DNA of 7,828 nucleotides, taken from the NCBI GenBank assembly GCA_964573505.1, contig CAZNMS010000426.1:1-7828 (forward strand), in the 5' to 3' direction. Of the stretch, positions 6,591 through 7,828 are shown one piece after another. The DNA comes from AM-0621 sp964573505. GTDB taxonomy: Bacteria; Planctomycetota; Planctomycetia; Planctomycetales; Planctomycetaceae. Under the pieces are notes generated by a model. That model did no database searches. It saw only the letters and a program-made list of their open reading frames with translations, and was not told the DNA's origin. Within the stretch, counting starts at the first letter, position 1. Every line of letters starts with the position of its first letter. The position numbers were made by a program, and so were the translations under genes.

Positions 6591-7828
6591 CTAACGCTGC
6601 ACCTTCAGCACGACCGGCCATGAGGTTTGTCCGCCGTCTTCATTGGCCTTCAAGTGGAAGATGCGAGTCTGCTCCGGCACCCATGCAGCGGCCGTCAGGA
6701 AGAACTGCCGCTCGTGCTGTCCCTCGACGATCAGCAGGCCGCTGAGTCCGATGTTGTCGACGATCACTCCGTGCGGCAGGTTGTGAGCGATCGCTTCGAA
6801 CGGCACGCGACCTTCAAACTTGTTGCGCTCGACGCGCACCTTTGCTGTCACGGTTGAGCCCGGCTTGATGATGATCTCAATCGGGTTCGGCTGACCGAAG
6901 ACCTTTGCAACTTCGTCTGCCGGTGCATCGACATCGGGAGTAATCGCAACGCGCACTTTCGGCGCATCTCCGAGTTTGATCTCGCCGAAGCTATTGGCTT
7001 CGCGCTGCACTTCGACGCCGTTGATCGTTGCTGTCGCGATGACCTTTGTGAGCTTTGCATTCTCGGGCGTCGGCTTCGGCGCATCCTTGAGTGCAGTTAA
7101 AGTTCCATAGGCGACGTGCTGCCCTGCTTCAATCGTGAGCGGAGTGGTGACCGAGAACCCCGGCGGGACTCCGGTGATGTCGACGCGAATCTCGCCCGCG
7201 AAGCCGTCCCTGCGGTCGATCGTCACGGCGAACTCTTTGCCACTGCCCGCAGCGACGGTCGGGTTTTCTCCGGTGAGCTTTGCTGTGAAGTCGGGCTTAC
7301 CCGGTCGAGCGGTGAGCTCATACGAAAACTTTTCGCCGCTAAAGCCGCGTACGTCACTCAAACGCACGACGTAAGTGCCATCAGTCGGCGCGGTGAAAGT
7401 CAGCCGCGAATCAGTGCCGAGTTCGCGTTCTGAGTCGTCGTCGTTCTCGTAATAGATCGGGAAGACTGGCAGTCCATTCGGCAACGGCTTTGAGCCCGGC
7501 GGATGAGCTTCGACGATGTAAGCGGGCTCGTTGAGAGCATGCGAAGTGGCGCTGGTATCGAAGAACAAATGCCGCGAGCCCGTATGCGGATAGAGCACGA
7601 AGCCCGAGTCCGGTCCGCGCGGCCACAGCCACAATTTGCAGACCTCACCGTTCATGTAGAGGTACTGGTCGAGATCCATTTCTTCCCAGTTCTGCAAACG
7701 CACGTCGCGTGTGTTCGAGTCGATGCCGCGAAAGGTCACATACGAGTCGCGTACTGCTTGCAGCAGGACTCGCGTGATGCGCTGTCCGTTGCCATCGAGC
7801 ACTTCTAGCTTCGAATAGAGCGGTGAAC
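6591..7828 (-). CDS. PPC-domain secreted protein, C-terminal part (5' end outside window)
   Basis: The frame is open to the right edge, so only the last 411 complete codons are present. A GTG at 7802 could serve as a start, but the reading frame continues through it as SPLYSKLEVLDGNGQ with family-like sequence, so it is not the real start. Numbered from that GTG, residues about 113-167 form a bacterial pre-peptidase C-terminal (PPC) domain: an acidic YYENDDDSERELGTDSRL segment, then FTAPTDGTYVVRLSDVRG (136-153) and YELTARPGKPDF. An Ig-like beta region follows (about 171-262, including DRRDGFAGEIRVDITGVPPGF at 196-216 with GQHVAYGTL), and then a further beta-rich region to the end. Planctomycete proteins of this kind are large, exported and probably involved in surface binding; no catalytic residues are visible in this part. 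It is followed after 247 bases by the DUF1592 gene on the same strand. Confidence 0.85.
   Translation of the reverse strand, partial: SPLYSKLEVLDGNGQRITRVLLQAVRDSYVTFRGIDSNTRDVRLQNWEEMDLDQYLYMNGEVCKLWLWPRGPDSGFVLYPHTGSRHLFFDTSATSHALNEPAYIVEAHPPGSKPLPNGLPVFPIYYENDDDSERELGTDSRLTFTAPTDGTYVVRLSDVRGFSGEKFSYELTARPGKPDFTAKLTGENPTVAAGSGKEFAVTIDRRDGFAGEIRVDITGVPPGFSVTTPLTIEAGQHVAYGTLTALKDAPKPTPENAKLTKVIATATINGVEVQREANSFGEIKLGDAPKVRVAITPDVDAPADEVAKVFGQPNPIEIIIKPGSTVTAKVRVERNKFEGRVPFEAIAHNLPHGVIVDNIGLSGLLIVEGQHERQFFLTAAAWVPEQTRIFHLKANEDGGQTSWPVVLKVQR

Noticed and set aside
7800..7802. GTG as the true start of the PPC protein
   Set aside because: The frame stays open to the window edge with family-like sequence (SPLYSKLEV) upstream, and a PPC protein of this type should have a signal peptide, which is absent after the GTG.

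Overview
The window most likely comes from a planctomycete (Pirellulales/Rhodopirellula-like) chromosome. The main evidence is one DUF1552 protein and one multi-domain DUF1587/1595/1592/1588/1585 protein with two CxxCH haem sites, next to a PPC-domain protein. These families are greatly expanded in Planctomycetes and often sit together. The GC-rich DNA and the lack of clear Shine-Dalgarno sites before most starts also fit. This assignment rests on protein families, not on any rRNA or phylogenetic marker.

All four genes lie on the minus strand, so transcription runs from high to low coordinates. In that order they are: (1) the C-terminal part of a PPC/Ig-like secreted protein, open at the right edge (7828-6591); (2) a 247-base leader/intergenic stretch holding a compact hairpin and a perfect 22-bp inverted repeat that resembles a REP pair or small MITE; (3) the secreted cytochrome-like DUF1592-family protein (ATG at 6343, stop at 3719); (4) a cytoplasmic 670-aa leucine-rich-repeat protein with an unrecognised N-terminal domain (3608-1596); (5) a Tat-type DUF1552 protein (1482-169); (6) 168 bases with no recognised gene.

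Genes 1, 3 and 5 form a familiar planctomycete set of exported proteins. The DUF1592 and DUF1552 genes are normally direct neighbours and probably work together outside the cytoplasm, with c-type haems in the former, on a substrate that is not known. The LRR gene is the outsider. It splits the DUF1592/DUF1552 pair, has no export signal, is lower in GC in the lines I counted, and has the best Shine-Dalgarno-like site in the window. An 11-bp direct repeat lies in the gaps on either side of it. Its C-terminus looks like the linker that joins LRRs to the Roc GTPase in Roco-type proteins, yet the protein stops there with no GTPase after it.

No tRNA, rRNA, CRISPR array, transposase, integrase or origin was seen. 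No complete new multi-gene system is evident. The most unusual items are the LRR gene and the inverted-repeat element.
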